A stretch of DNA of 64,000 bases, from positions 1-64,000 of the forward strand of contig NZ_JAATEO010000006.1 of the NCBI RefSeq assembly GCF_012034245.1, given 5' to 3'. The notes beneath the pieces are model-generated. The model was not told the DNA's origin. It searched no databases and saw only the letters and a list, made by a program, of their open reading frames with translations. Numbering within the stretch: the first letter of the stretch is position 1; the number at the start of each line of letters is the position of its first letter. Source of the DNA: Micromonospora thermarum (lineage in GTDB: Bacteria; Actinomycetota; Actinomycetes; Mycobacteriales; Micromonosporaceae). The translations under genes were made by a program, and so were the position numbers. This document shows, one piece after another, positions 16,933-27,661 of the stretch.

Positions 16933-17718
16933 TCACTCAGCCCTGAGCCTGGTCGCGAAGCGGCGTACCGGTTCCGACCACGCCTTCGGGTCCAGCCACG
17001 GGAACGTGTGGGCGCCGGCGACTTCGACGTACTCGCCGGTGGCCGTTAGGGACGACAACCGCCGGCCCCAGCGGGCCGTACTGATCACGTCGTCTCGGCC
17101 GCGGATGACCAGCAACGGGACCGTGAGACGGGCCACGGGTTCCTCGATCGAGTGGTCGAGGTGTACGCGTGCGAGGCGCAGCATGCGACGGAGGCCGGCC
17201 CGCTTCCACTCGGGGCGGTGTGACTCGGTCAACCCCGGTGGCTCCCGACGCCCGTCCAGTCGCCAGCGGATGACCAGACGCAGTGGGCCACGAGCCACGG
17301 GATCGATGGTGGGGCTGGCCAGGACGACACCACGCACATCGGGGTGACCCACCGTGGCCTGGGCGGCGACCTGGGTGCCGCTGGAGTGGCCGGCGAGCAC
17401 CACCGGACCGAGTCGCCGGGCGGCGAGCCAGTCCGCGACCGCCTCGCCGAACTGCGCCACGTTCAGCTCGTGCGGCGGCTCACCGCTGCCCGCGAAGCCG
17501 GGCAACTCGACCAGGTGCGCACGGGTCCATTCGCCGAAGGCGCCGAGGCCGGGCATGAGGTAGTCGGCCACTCCCATCCCCTGGACGAGCACCAGCTCGG
17601 GCGTACCGGATCGGCGCTCGCCGACCGCCCGGCTGCGCATCCGGCCGAGCGGACCGTCGTGGTACGAGGTCGTCACGTCGGTGGGAAACGGCGGCGCGTA
17701 CGGCTGACCCTTCCGCAT
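16933..17718 (-). CDS. alpha/beta hydrolase
   Basis: 261 residues. VLVQGMG (oxyanion), nucleophile VLAGHSSGTQVAAQ (Ser about 121), acid VIRGRDDVIS and His AGAHTFPW form a complete triad. An RP-rich cap (IRWRLDGRREPPG) separates the halves. The substrate is unknown. It is divergent from the 463-residue gene at 17797 across 78 bases. Confidence 0.85.
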   Translation of the reverse strand: MRKGQPYAPPFPTDVTTSYHDGPLGRMRSRAVGERRSGTPELVLVQGMGVADYLMPGLGAFGEWTRAHLVELPGFAGSGEPPHELNVAQFGEAVADWLAARRLGPVVLAGHSSGTQVAAQATVGHPDVRGVVLASPTIDPVARGPLRLVIRWRLDGRREPPGLTESHRPEWKRAGLRRMLRLARVHLDHSIEEPVARLTVPLLVIRGRDDVISTARWGRRLSSLTATGEYVEVAGAHTFPWLDPKAWSEPVRRFATRLRAE

Positions 17719-17796
17719 ATCCGGCTTTACCCCGCAGCCGCGGGCGGAACCGGGCCTACCGGACGAACTTCGGGGTAACCGCCCGCGGGAGGTGCG

Positions 17797-19188
17797 ATGA
17801 AACTACCCCGCGAGGTGGCGTCGTTTGACTCCGCTTCGGCGATGGTCATGGCAACTGCCCGTTTCCTGCGGGACCGTGCCACCCCACCGTTGGGCACGCC
17901 GGCCGGCCGCCTTCTGCGTCCGCTGGCGGTCGCCGCCAACCGGCTCCCGGTCGGGGCGCGAGAGACGATCTACAGCCTCGCCAGCGGAGCCGAGGCGCGG
18001 CCGGCGGCGCGGCTGGCAACCCTCGACATCGAGGACGTCGCGGCCTCGATCGTCGGACTCTATCCGCGGCGCCGGTATCCGGCGGTCGTCGTCGGCTCCT
18101 CCAGTGGGGCGCTCGTGCATCTGTGCGCGGCCCTCGGTATCGCGTGGTTACCCCAGACGCTTCTGCTCCCACTGCGTCAACGGCACGTGCCCACGGATGA
18201 TCCGATGCGGGCCCTCCACGCCTTCGACGCCACCGCCCGTGCCCTGTTGACTCGCAACCCTCACTTCGTGCTTCACCACATGCACGACCCGAGCCAGGAT
18301 CGGTTGACGTCGCGGCGGATGGCCTACTTCCGGGTGAAACGCACCCGGCTCGGACCCGCGTACGAACGATTCCTGACCGACACGCTCGAGACCGGCGGCG
18401 TCCTCCTGCTCGCCGAATGCACCCGGCGATGGCCGACCACCAGGGTCGGGGAGCGACACGTCTTCCAGTTCGGTGCGGTCGGCGGGCTGGAGCCGTCGCA
18501 GTACCACCAGGGCGATCCCCGAATTGCCGCCTTCCTGCGCCGTTACGGTATCGAGCGGGCACGGTGGGAGGCGCCGCGGCCCGACGGCGACAGTCCTGAG
18601 GCGGAGTGGGGGTTCGATCCGGCGCTACGGGAGGACGTGGTCGCGTTCGCGCGCCGGCACGGCTATCAGGTACGGCGACTGACCTTCGACGACCCCGAGG
18701 ACCTCAGCCCACTCGTCGCCGACCTCTACCGCTGGTGGAACCGCCGACGCGGCCTGCCGACCAATCGGCTGCTGGTGGACTCGTTCATCCTCCTCGAGCC
18801 CTGGTGGACGCTGCGGACCGGGTGCGTACCCTACTGGAGCACGTTTCCGGTCCAGTCGTCAGCCGACGCACTCGCCCACTATCTCCACCAGTCGGACGCC
18901 TACGACTTCATCCATCTCATGCTGTTCTGCCACGGCGCGGAATCCGCGGGACTGGCCACCGTCGACCAGTGGCAAGCGCTCCTCCAGCAGGCCCGAGTGG
19001 CGGGATCCTTCGCCGGAGTGGAGCCCGGGCGGTACCCGAGCGACCTCGCGACGTTCTTCCGCTACCAGTCGGCGCTGCGCGCCATACCGGCCCGGCATCC
19101 GATCCCCGAGCCACTCCCGTTGCGGGAGTTCGACGGGTTCTTCGCGCAGCATCGCCATCGCTACCCCGCGGTGGACATGGAAGGCTGA
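17797..19188 (+). CDS. conserved protein of unknown function
   Basis: 463 residues, soluble, with no signal peptide. I do not recognise a named family. The segment VVVGSSSGALVHLCAALG resembles a serine-hydrolase nucleophile elbow or a Rossmann turn. Later parts are Trp/Tyr-rich (LYRWWNRRRGLPTNRLLVDS, LEPWWTLRTGCVPYWSTFPV), suggesting an aromatic binding surface. GGGAGG is 6 bases before the ATG. It is head-to-head with an alpha/beta hydrolase, so the two may share regulation. Confidence 0.75.
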   Translation: MKLPREVASFDSASAMVMATARFLRDRATPPLGTPAGRLLRPLAVAANRLPVGARETIYSLASGAEARPAARLATLDIEDVAASIVGLYPRRRYPAVVVGSSSGALVHLCAALGIAWLPQTLLLPLRQRHVPTDDPMRALHAFDATARALLTRNPHFVLHHMHDPSQDRLTSRRMAYFRVKRTRLGPAYERFLTDTLETGGVLLLAECTRRWPTTRVGERHVFQFGAVGGLEPSQYHQGDPRIAAFLRRYGIERARWEAPRPDGDSPEAEWGFDPALREDVVAFARRHGYQVRRLTFDDPEDLSPLVADLYRWWNRRRGLPTNRLLVDSFILLEPWWTLRTGCVPYWSTFPVQSSADALAHYLHQSDAYDFIHLMLFCHGAESAGLATVDQWQALLQQARVAGSFAGVEPGRYPSDLATFFRYQSALRAIPARHPIPEPLPLREFDGFFAQHRHRYPAVDMEG

Positions 19189-19302
19189 CGGCCGGCCGCG
19201 TCGCTGCGGTCACGCCAACCCGCGCCGTGGCGCGCGCCCGGACCGGCTTGGACGGCGGACGTGGCGTGCGCCGGTGGCGCGAGGTCGTTTCTCTCGCAGG
19301 GT

Positions 19303-19461
19303 TCAGCCACGCCCGGCTGGTCCGCCGGTCACTCGCTGGGCGAACTGACGGAGTTTCTGCTGAGTGCTCGGTTTCGCCGCTTCACGTCGCCCCCGCTCGA
19401 TGAGCTTGCGCCCCTGCGGGCTGTTCAAGAATCCCCTGATTCGCTGGCCAACCGGCATCAT
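19303..19461 (-). CDS. small basic actinobacterial protein
   Basis: 52 residues (starting MMPVGQRIRGFLNSPQGRKL), highly basic, with the pattern RGFLNSPQGRKLIERGRREA seen in short uncharacterised actinobacterial proteins. GGAGGA lies 5-10 bases before the tandem ATG codons (19461/19458). It is longer in frame upstream, but that part is not protein-like. Function unknown. Confidence 0.65.
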   Translation of the reverse strand: MMPVGQRIRGFLNSPQGRKLIERGRREAAKPSTQQKLRQFAQRVTGGPAGRG

Positions 19462-19612
19462 CACCACTCCTCCACTGATGGGCTCGCACGAGCTGCGATG
19501 CGTTGGTGCCACGTATGTCATCCCTCCGCCTACCCGACGACCGGCTGGCCATTCGCGGCCGCGGACATGTCGCGTTTTGTGTGGCCAGCCGGACCATGGC
19601 GGTAATGGCGCG

Positions 19613-19745
19613 TCAGATGGTGATGACGACTTTCGCCCGGGCGTGCTCACCTTCGAGGTACCGAATGGCTCGGGGCACCTCGTGGAGTGGATAGCTCCGG
19701 TCGATGACCGGTGTGAGGCGACCGGCCTTGGACGATCGCCTTCAT
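19613..19745 (-). pseudogene. deletion scar of a medium-chain (zinc-type) alcohol dehydrogenase/quinone reductase gene
   Basis: A normal start is present: GGGGAGGGGAAG followed by ATG (19745) and the codons MKAIVQ, the usual N-terminus of this family. A few codons later, in another frame, comes the family C-terminus KAGRLTPVIDRSYPLHEVPR, then AIRYLEGEHARAKVVITI and stop (19613-19615). Almost the entire gene (about 300 codons) has been removed. Its promoter faces the TetR gene with two perfect operators, so it was probably the repressor's target. Confidence 0.75.
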
Positions 19746-19758
19746 CTTCCCCTCCCCT

Positions 19759-19777
19759 AGGTGTACGGCGTACACCT
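19759..19777. promoter_or_regulatory. operator 1 for the 19860 TetR regulator
   Basis: A perfect 19-bp palindrome, AGGTGTACGGCGTACACCT, next to the ribosome site of the deleted dehydrogenase gene. Confidence 0.85.
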
Positions 19778-19794
19778 CCATGCGGAACACTGTA

Positions 19795-19811
19795 GGTGTA
19801 CGCCGTACACC
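19795..19811. promoter_or_regulatory. operator 2 for the 19860 TetR regulator
   Basis: A perfect palindrome, GGTGTACGCCGTACACC, centred 35 bp from operator 1 and 49 bp before the TetR start. Confidence 0.85.
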
Positions 19812-19859
19812 GGTCAAGAGGATTAGGGTTCAACCCGCCGCCGAAGGACGAGGAGCGAG

Positions 19860-20576
19860 ATGGTCGAGCAGGCCGAGATGCCGCCCCGAACGCCGCTGAG
19901 CAGGGAGCGCATCCTGCGCGCCGCCATCGCGCTCGCCGACGAGGCCGGGATCGGGTCCCTCAGCATGCGCAACCTCGCCCAGGATCTCGGCGTCGTGCCG
20001 ATGGCCCTCTACAAGCACGTGGCCAACAAGGACGAACTGCTCGACGGCATGATCGACGTGGTCGTCGACGAGATCGACCCGCCGGCCCCCGCCGCCGACT
20101 GGAAGCACGAGGTGCGCCGGCGCATCCTCTCGGCGCGACAGGTGCTGCGGCGCCACCCCTGGGCGCCGCTCGCGATCGAGTCGCGGAACATGGCGACGCC
20201 GGCCGTCCTCGCCTACCTGGACTCGATGGTCGGGACCTTCCGGGCCGGCGGGTTCTCCGCCGACCTCACCCACCACGTGATGCACGCGATGGGCAGCCGG
20301 ATCCTGGGCTTCAGTCAGGAACTGTTCGACGCCTCCCGGAACGCCGGCCGGTCCGGCACGACCATCCCCGACCCGCCGGCAGCCCTGCCACCGGAGGTCG
20401 CCGCCCGGTTCCCGCACCTCGCGGAGATCGCCACGGCGGCATCCCACGACACCGCGTCGGTCGTGGGGCAGGGCTGCGACGACCAGTTCGAGTTCGAGTT
20501 CGCCCTGGACCTGCTGCTGGACGGCATCGAACGGCTGCACCAGCAAGGCTGGACATCGTCGCGCCGACCCCGGTGA
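19860..20576 (+). CDS. TetR/AcrR regulator with tetracycline-repressor-like C-terminal domain
   Basis: 238 residues. The HTH at about 15-62 is ERILRAAIALADEAGIGSLS then MRNLAQDLGVVPMALYKHVA with NKDELLDGM. The C-terminal TetR_C type domain includes WKHEVRRRILSARQVLRRHP and the late FEFALDLLLDGIERL. Such regulators (DesT/TetR_C group) commonly repress a divergent oxidoreductase or efflux gene, and here that gene survives only as a scar. GGAGCGAG precedes the ATG. It converges on katG across a perfect terminator. Confidence 0.92.
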   Translation: MVEQAEMPPRTPLSRERILRAAIALADEAGIGSLSMRNLAQDLGVVPMALYKHVANKDELLDGMIDVVVDEIDPPAPAADWKHEVRRRILSARQVLRRHPWAPLAIESRNMATPAVLAYLDSMVGTFRAGGFSADLTHHVMHAMGSRILGFSQELFDASRNAGRSGTTIPDPPAALPPEVAARFPHLAEIATAASHDTASVVGQGCDDQFEFEFALDLLLDGIERLHQQGWTSSRRPR

Positions 20577-20610
20577 GACGGCCAGCACGGATCCTCATGG
20601 GCGCACGCAC

Positions 20611-20640
20611 GAGCCCCGGTCCATCGGTGGACCGGGGCTC
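20611..20640. terminator. bidirectional terminator between TetR and katG
   Basis: A perfect 13-bp stem (GAGCCCCGGTCCA, 20611-20623, and its complement 20628-20640) with a TCGG tetraloop. Confidence 0.9.
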
Positions 20641-20656
20641 GTCGTTCGAAGCCAGG

Positions 20657-22933
<2,277 letters not shown>

Positions 22934-22956
22934 CTACTTCCTTCCGAACTGGCGGA

Positions 22957-23385
22957 TCACTGGGAGGTGCGTTCGGTCGCACAGCCGGGGCAGGTGCCCC
23001 AGTAGACGACCTCCGCCTCGTCGACCACGAAGCCGTGGTCATCCGAGGCGGTGAGACAGGGAGCCTGGCCGACAGCGCAGTCGACGTCGGCGATCGCACC
23101 GCAGGAGCGGCACACGACATGGTGGTGGTTGTCCCCCACCCGGGACTCGTACCGTGCGGTGGCACCGGCAGGCTGGATGCGCCGCACCAGACCGGCGTTG
23201 GTGAGCGCACGTAGCACGTCGTACACCGCTTGGTGGGACACGGTGGGATGATCCGCCCGCACCAGGGCAATCACCGTGTCGGTGTCAACGTGCGGACGGT
23301 CGCGCAGGGCGGCGAGCACCGCCAACCGGGCCCGCGTCACGCGCAACGAGGCCGCCCGCAGCTGCGCCTCGAAGTCGGACGTCAT
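22957..23385 (-). CDS. furA: Fur-family regulator FurA
   Basis: 142 residues. The winged helix (LRVTRARLAVLAALRDRPHV, VSHQAVYDVLRALTNAGLVR) is followed by the metal-sensing part GDNHHHVVCRSCGAIADVDC and the C-terminal CPGC. The HHH and both CxxC pairs are intact. It represses itself and katG in related organisms. It is the first gene of the furA-katG operon, with the operator-like AT-rich segment directly upstream. Confidence 0.95.
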   Translation of the reverse strand: MTSDFEAQLRAASLRVTRARLAVLAALRDRPHVDTDTVIALVRADHPTVSHQAVYDVLRALTNAGLVRRIQPAGATARYESRVGDNHHHVVCRSCGAIADVDCAVGQAPCLTASDDHGFVVDEAEVVYWGTCPGCATERTSQ

Positions 23386-23403
23386 GCGATGACCCTAGCC
23401 CAC

Positions 23404-23427
23404 TCTTTTGGAATGAATCAAGTTTTA
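23404..23427 (-). promoter_or_regulatory. furA promoter / FurA operator candidate
   Basis: An AT-rich island in GC-rich DNA. The minus strand reads AAAACTTGATTCATTCCAAA then AGAG, ending about 19 bases before the furA start. From memory, it resembles the AT-rich FurA-protected segment at mycobacterial furA (TTGA...ATTCCA...AAAG). Confidence 0.65.
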
Positions 23428-23614
23428 CTGGGACCCGCTTCGGTCGTCTCGCCTGGCCCTGGCGGGCGGTACGCGGCGGGACCAAACGGGCATATATCGC
23501 ACAATGCATCGTAAACGGAACGAGGGGCGGAGCGGGGGCCCACACCGCCAGCGCCATCAGCGAGGCGACGGGCGGGCTCGATCCGTACCGCCAGAACGGC
23601 GTCCGCAAGCACCG

Positions 23615-23770
23615 CTACCGGTCCGGCTCGGTCGGGCGCGCCATGGCGGCCAGGGCGTCCTGCGGCGCCGCCGCGCGGAGGTAGTCGCGGCGCATCGTCC
23701 GCCGCCTGCGACGACACTGTCGGCACGCCCACGGAAGCGGCCACCACCGGCCGCAGATCCAACACTTCAC
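23615..23770 (-). CDS. small zinc-ribbon-like protein
   Basis: A 51-residue ORF with a GTG start: VKCWICGRWWPLPWACRQCR, then an Arg run and RDYLRAAAPQDALAAMARP. Two CxxC pairs (3-6 and 16-19) separated by nine residues make a minimal zinc knuckle, followed by a basic stretch that could bind nucleic acid. GAGGGG lies 5 bases before the GTG. It lies alone between furA and a secreted protein on the same strand. Function unknown. Confidence 0.5.
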   Translation of the reverse strand: MKCWICGRWWPLPWACRQCRRRRRTMRRDYLRAAAPQDALAAMARPTEPDR

Positions 23771-23852
23771 GTCGACCCCTCTGCTGACACCGTACGCGGA
23801 ACGGCACCCTCATCGATTGCCGCCACGCTTCCGCCAGCGGTCGGGCACCGGG

Positions 23853-24506
23853 TCAGCCGCAGCCCCGGATCCAGGTCCACCCGACGAACCAGTGCCGGGC
23901 CGTGACGGCGAGCTCGCACGCGGCGGCGCCGTCCCCGGTCAGGGTCACCCTCAGGTCGTGGGTGTTCTGGTACCAGGTGCCGGTCACGTCGAAGACGCCG
24001 CGATAGCCGAACTCGGCATGCTGCTCCAGGCGTGCGTCGGGGCATGGCCGATCGCAGCCGCCGGCCTGCCATGACTGCGCCAGGTGCCAGCCGCCGCCCC
24101 ACGGCTCGCGGTTCCAGTCGGTGTCCACGGCAGTGTCCACCCGGCTGATCCGGCCGTCGGCGGCGCTCCAGCTGTGGGTGGCGGAGAGGGCGTTCATCAG
24201 GATGCCGCAGCAGTCGTACATCCGCGACCACACCCGCAACCGGCGATCACCGCTGCGCTCCCGCGACGACGGCGCGGGCACCAACCGGACCGCGCCGGCC
24301 CGTACGACGCAGTTCTCGTCCACGGTGACCGACTGCTGCGCGGCCATCCCGTCCGGCGGGGCCGGCAGCGTCGCGTCGAGGCGTACGTCGGCGCACACCC
24401 TTCCCGTGGCGGCGGGGCCACCCGGTGCCGCTGCCGCCGGGGGGCCGGGTGCCGCGATCGTGATTCCCGTCAGGACGACGGCCGCCAGGGCGATCCGCTG
24501 CCGCAC
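23853..24506 (-). CDS. secreted protein of unknown function
   Basis: 217 residues. The GTG start at 24506 is preceded by GGAAGGAG. Signal peptide RIALAAVVLTGITIAAPGP, cleavage near AAAAPGG. The mature protein is Cys/Trp-rich: VCADVRLDA, YDCCGILMNALSATHSW, GGGWHLAQSWQAGGCDRPCP, TWYQNTHDLRVTL, WFVGWTWIRGCG. The even number of cysteines suggests disulfides. No family recognised. A much longer in-frame extension upstream is not protein-like and overlaps the PhyH pseudogene. Confidence 0.7.
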   Translation of the reverse strand: MRQRIALAAVVLTGITIAAPGPPAAAAPGGPAATGRVCADVRLDATLPAPPDGMAAQQSVTVDENCVVRAGAVRLVPAPSSRERSGDRRLRVWSRMYDCCGILMNALSATHSWSAADGRISRVDTAVDTDWNREPWGGGWHLAQSWQAGGCDRPCPDARLEQHAEFGYRGVFDVTGTWYQNTHDLRVTLTGDGAAACELAVTARHWFVGWTWIRGCG

Positions 24507-24619
24507 GTGATGCTCCTTCCCGGGCCAGGATCGGACAGACGAACGGTAAGCGTGCAATGTGAACATCCAGGGTCCGCAGAGGACGGACGTGGGCGGCGTC
24601 ACGACAACCATGCGCGTCC

Positions 24620-25311
24620 GTGGAGCTTGGTCCGTCGATCCACACCGGGGCCCGGCCGTGGCCGGCTCCCACTCAGGGGCCCTTGCGGCCGGAGCAGCTG
24701 CGAGGCTTCGTCGACCTGGTGACGCATCCGTGGGTGGTCGCGGTCTGCCGGGCCGCGCTCGGCCCGAGTACGAGATCGTCGAGCTCGGCTTCGACGTCCC
24801 GTTCCCCGGCGCTGCCATGCAACCCTGGCACCGGGACTTCCCGATGCCGCCCGACACCCGCCGCCAGCGGCGGCTGACCTCCCTGGCGTTCAACCTGACC
24901 ACGGTGGACACCGTGGAGGAGATGGGGCCGTTCGAGATCGCGCCGGGCACGCAGTGGGGCGAGGGGGACGACTTCGACCACGGGATGTTCCCACCCAAGG
25001 AGCGCTACCCTCGCTACCAGGCGCGAGCCGTACGCAAGTACCCTCGCCGCGGCGACATCTCCGGCCGCTCGGCGCTCACCGTCCACCGGGGGACCCCGAA
25101 CGTCTCCACGCTCGCCCGCCCGGTTCTGGTGCTCGGCGTGGATGCTCCCGGCGCGGGCAACGCCGCGCACCACGACATGGCCGTCACCCGGGAGTACTGG
25201 GAGAACCTGCCCGCATCGGTGCGCGCGCACCTGCCGTGCCCGGTGGTGGAGACGCTCACGCCGATCCGCCAGAAGCACACCATCGAGGGCCTGGTGATGG
25301 GCGCGGAGTGA
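24620..25311 (+). pseudogene. frameshifted phytanoyl-CoA dioxygenase family gene
   Basis: An Fe(II)/2-oxoglutarate dioxygenase fold split over two frames. Frame one gives LRPEQLRGFVDLVTHPWVVA then VCRAALGP. Frame two continues EYEIVELGFDVPFPGA, MQPWHRDFP (the HxD iron motif) and VHRGTPN (distal His). The switch is at about 24768-24770, where a single missing G in CCCGAG would restore the frame. No ribosome site or conserved N-terminus is seen, so the 5' end may also be lost. It could be a sequencing error, but a truncated start argues for a pseudogene. Confidence 0.7.
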
Positions 25312-25360
25312 ATCCCGGGGTGGGTGGCGGACCGGGGCGGGTTCACCCCGGCCGGGACCG

Positions 25361-26749
25361 TCAGAAGTCGTCCGCCGTGCGCATGCGGTCGCGTACCCAA
25401 CTGCCGGCCGGCTTGAGCCGGCCCGTACCGCTGAACTGCCCGCTGCCGCACGTTCCGCTGGTGAAGACCGCGCCGGAGCGGACGTCGTCGGAGTAGTTCC
25501 AGTTCACCCAACTGATCTTCCTGCGCGCCATGAGGTCGAGGTAGCGCTGGGCCATCGTGAAGTCGTTCGGGCCGTCACCGGAGGCCTCCTGGGTGCCGAA
25601 CTCGGTCACGAAGATCGGGAGCCGGTCCGCCGCCCGGGCCAACGTGTCGTAGTACCGGTCGCCGTGCGAGGCCGCGTAGAAGTGGAAGACGTACATGAGA
25701 TTGCTCGCGGCCACCGGGTTGGCGGCGATGGTGTCGACTCCCCCACCGGTCCCGGAGACACCCAGCGACGACCAGTCGGGTGTTCCGACGAGCACCACGG
25801 CTTCCGGATCCCGCTGACGGATGACGGGGATGACCTGGTCGGCGTAGCTCTTGACGGCACTCCAGTTGACGCCGTTCGGCTCGTTGGCGATCTCGTAGAG
25901 GACGTTCGCCTTGTCGCGGTGGCGGTCGGCGATCTCGGCGAAGAAGGTCCGGGCCCGCGACAGGTTGTGGTTCGGGTTCCCGGGCGTGAGCATGTGCCAG
26001 TCGACGATCGCGTAGAGGCCACGGGCGGTGGCCAGCTCGATGTAGTGATGCACCAGGTCGGTGAAGCGGCGCGGGTCCGTCTCGTAGCCGCCCTCCTGGA
26101 TGTACATCGAGATCCGTACGACGTCCGCCCGCCACTCCTGCGCGAGGACGTCGAGGGAGGCGGGGGTCACGCAGTTGGCGTACCACTGGAGGCCGTGCGT
26201 GCTCATGCCCCGCAGTTGGATCGGTTTGCCGTTCCGGTTGCACAGTTGCCGTCCGCAGACCTGGAGCTGCCCGTTCGCCGCCAGCGGTGTGCCGGCGGGG
26301 GGCGCCGTGGTCGGTGGAGGCGGGGGTGGGCTCGTCGTCGGCGGAGCCGTCGCGTCGCAGGGCTGGCCGTTGAGACGGCAACCGCGGGGGCTGCCGGACC
26401 CGTTGCCGAGGAAGCCGAACGTCACCGAGGCGCCGGGAGCGATCGTGCCGTTCCAGGACCGGTTGGTGAAGCTGTGGTGCTGCCCGTCCCGGGTCATCAG
26501 CGCATCCCAGTACGAGCCCACGCTGGTACCCGCCGGCAGTTCGAACTCGACGCGCCAGGAGGTGAGGGTGCTGCCGCCCCCGTTGGTGACGGTGTACCGG
26601 CCCTCCCAGCCGGATCCCCAGTCGGTGATCTTGACAAAGGCCGCGGTCGGCGTGGCCGCCGCGGCCGCGGTGGCGGTGACGGCCATGGGCACCGCCGCCA
26701 TGACCGCGACGACGCCGGCCAGGACGAGATTCCTACCGCCCAGTCTCAT
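25361..26749 (-). CDS. secreted cellulase: CBM2 plus GH5 endoglucanase
   Basis: 462 residues. Signal peptide (NLVLAGVVAVMAAVPMAVTA) and a family 2 cellulose-binding module (about 35-135; WGSGWEGRYTVTN, SVTFGFLGNGSG). A Pro/Thr linker (TTSPPPPPPTTAPP) leads to a GH5 barrel (about 155-430) with the acid/base in IANEPNG and the nucleophile in FVTEFGTQEA. It hydrolyses beta-1,4-glucan outside the cell. The start at 26749 follows GGAGG; the upstream in-frame ATG is not used. A CebR-like palindrome lies 141 bases upstream, suggesting cellobiose control. Confidence 0.93.
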   Translation of the reverse strand: MRLGGRNLVLAGVVAVMAAVPMAVTATAAAAATPTAAFVKITDWGSGWEGRYTVTNGGGSTLTSWRVEFELPAGTSVGSYWDALMTRDGQHHSFTNRSWNGTIAPGASVTFGFLGNGSGSPRGCRLNGQPCDATAPPTTSPPPPPPTTAPPAGTPLAANGQLQVCGRQLCNRNGKPIQLRGMSTHGLQWYANCVTPASLDVLAQEWRADVVRISMYIQEGGYETDPRRFTDLVHHYIELATARGLYAIVDWHMLTPGNPNHNLSRARTFFAEIADRHRDKANVLYEIANEPNGVNWSAVKSYADQVIPVIRQRDPEAVVLVGTPDWSSLGVSGTGGGVDTIAANPVAASNLMYVFHFYAASHGDRYYDTLARAADRLPIFVTEFGTQEASGDGPNDFTMAQRYLDLMARRKISWVNWNYSDDVRSGAVFTSGTCGSGQFSGTGRLKPAGSWVRDRMRTADDF

Positions 26750-26889
26750 CGGGTCCTCCGGTGGAGACGTCGCCCGAACGGCTCGCTGCGCCGACGCCGG
26801 GACGGCGCTCCGGCGAGCAGCAATCGAACTATAAACATACTTAAATATTTCTGGCAACGTCCAGCCACGAGGATCGTCGGCTCGGCCTC

Positions 26890-26903
26890 TGGGAGCGCTC
26901 CGA
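26890..26903. promoter_or_regulatory. CebR-like cellulase operator
   Basis: TGGGAGCGCTCCGA matches 12 of 14 bases of the actinomycete cellulase box TGGGAGCGCTCCCA. It is 141 bases upstream of the GH5 gene. A weaker match (GGAAAGCGCTCCGA) sits near 27072. Between box and gene, 26830-26850 is strikingly AT-rich (TATAAACATACTTAAATATT) and probably holds the promoter. Confidence 0.7.
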
Positions 26904-27156
26904 TCCGAATCGGCTGCCACCGATCCACGGTGACGGCAGGACGTCGACCCGCCGCCCGCCCGCGGGGCAGGCCGTCGAAGTCGCCGCAGACCGGACCTGA
27001 ACCGCGCTTACCGCCCGGACACGTGCAACAGACTGCCTATAGCAGCCGGAGACGCGTTCGCCTCAGAAACCCGGAAAGCGCTCCGACCGGACATGAATCC
27101 CTTTTATGTTCATCCTGGCTCGTCGCCCAGAGACGACCAGAAAGGGAGTGAGGGAC

Positions 27157-27471
27157 ATGTCGAAGAGGTTCGCGACCAGGCTCGCCGGCGCGGTGGCGCT
27201 GGGCAGCGCCGCCCTGCTGCTCGGTACACCCGCCGCCGCGTTCGCCGACCACGGAAAGGGTTCGGACCGCGACGGCGGGGTTACCTGTGGGACGGTCGAG
27301 CAGAGCAACAGGGCGTTCGTCGCCAACATCATCAGCGACAACGAAGTCGAGGACAGCGACGTCGCCGTCGAGCAGAACGTCTCGATCGACCAGAGGAACG
27401 AGAACCGGACCCAGCCCAACACCGTCATCGTGTGCATCAACGACGTGGAGTTGGAGCTGGAGCTGGACTAG
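27157..27471 (+). CDS. small secreted protein
   Basis: 104 residues. Signal peptide RLAGAVALGSAALLLGTPAA, cleaved near AFADHG. The mature part of about 73 residues is acidic, with two cysteines (VTCGTVEQ and VIVCIND) and an Asn/Gln-rich middle (VEQNVSIDQRNENRTQPN), ending LELELD. The alternating polar/hydrophobic pattern suggests beta structure, vaguely chaplin-like but without chaplin motifs. GAGGGA precedes the ATG. It is followed by a perfect terminator. No named family. Confidence 0.75.
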   Translation: MSKRFATRLAGAVALGSAALLLGTPAAAFADHGKGSDRDGGVTCGTVEQSNRAFVANIISDNEVEDSDVAVEQNVSIDQRNENRTQPNTVIVCINDVELELELD

Positions 27472-27488
27472 GAACCGGCCCGACGCGA

Positions 27489-27519
27489 AGCCCGTCACCG
27501 GTGGTTCCGGTGACGGGCT
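27489..27519 (+). terminator. hairpin terminator
   Basis: A perfect 13-bp stem, AGCCCGTCACCGG and its complement, with loop TGGTT, 17 bases past the stop of the small secreted protein. Confidence 0.85.
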
Positions 27520-27661
27520 CGCCATCTGCGAATGTCTCCGCGTAGCCGACGATGAGGCCTTCGGTCTCGGCTCGGCTCGGAGTGTGCCAGTGCGGGCGGA
27601 GTACGCCGAACGCCAATCCAGGGGCGGCGGCGCGTGCGACGATCTCGAAGGGTATCTGCCA

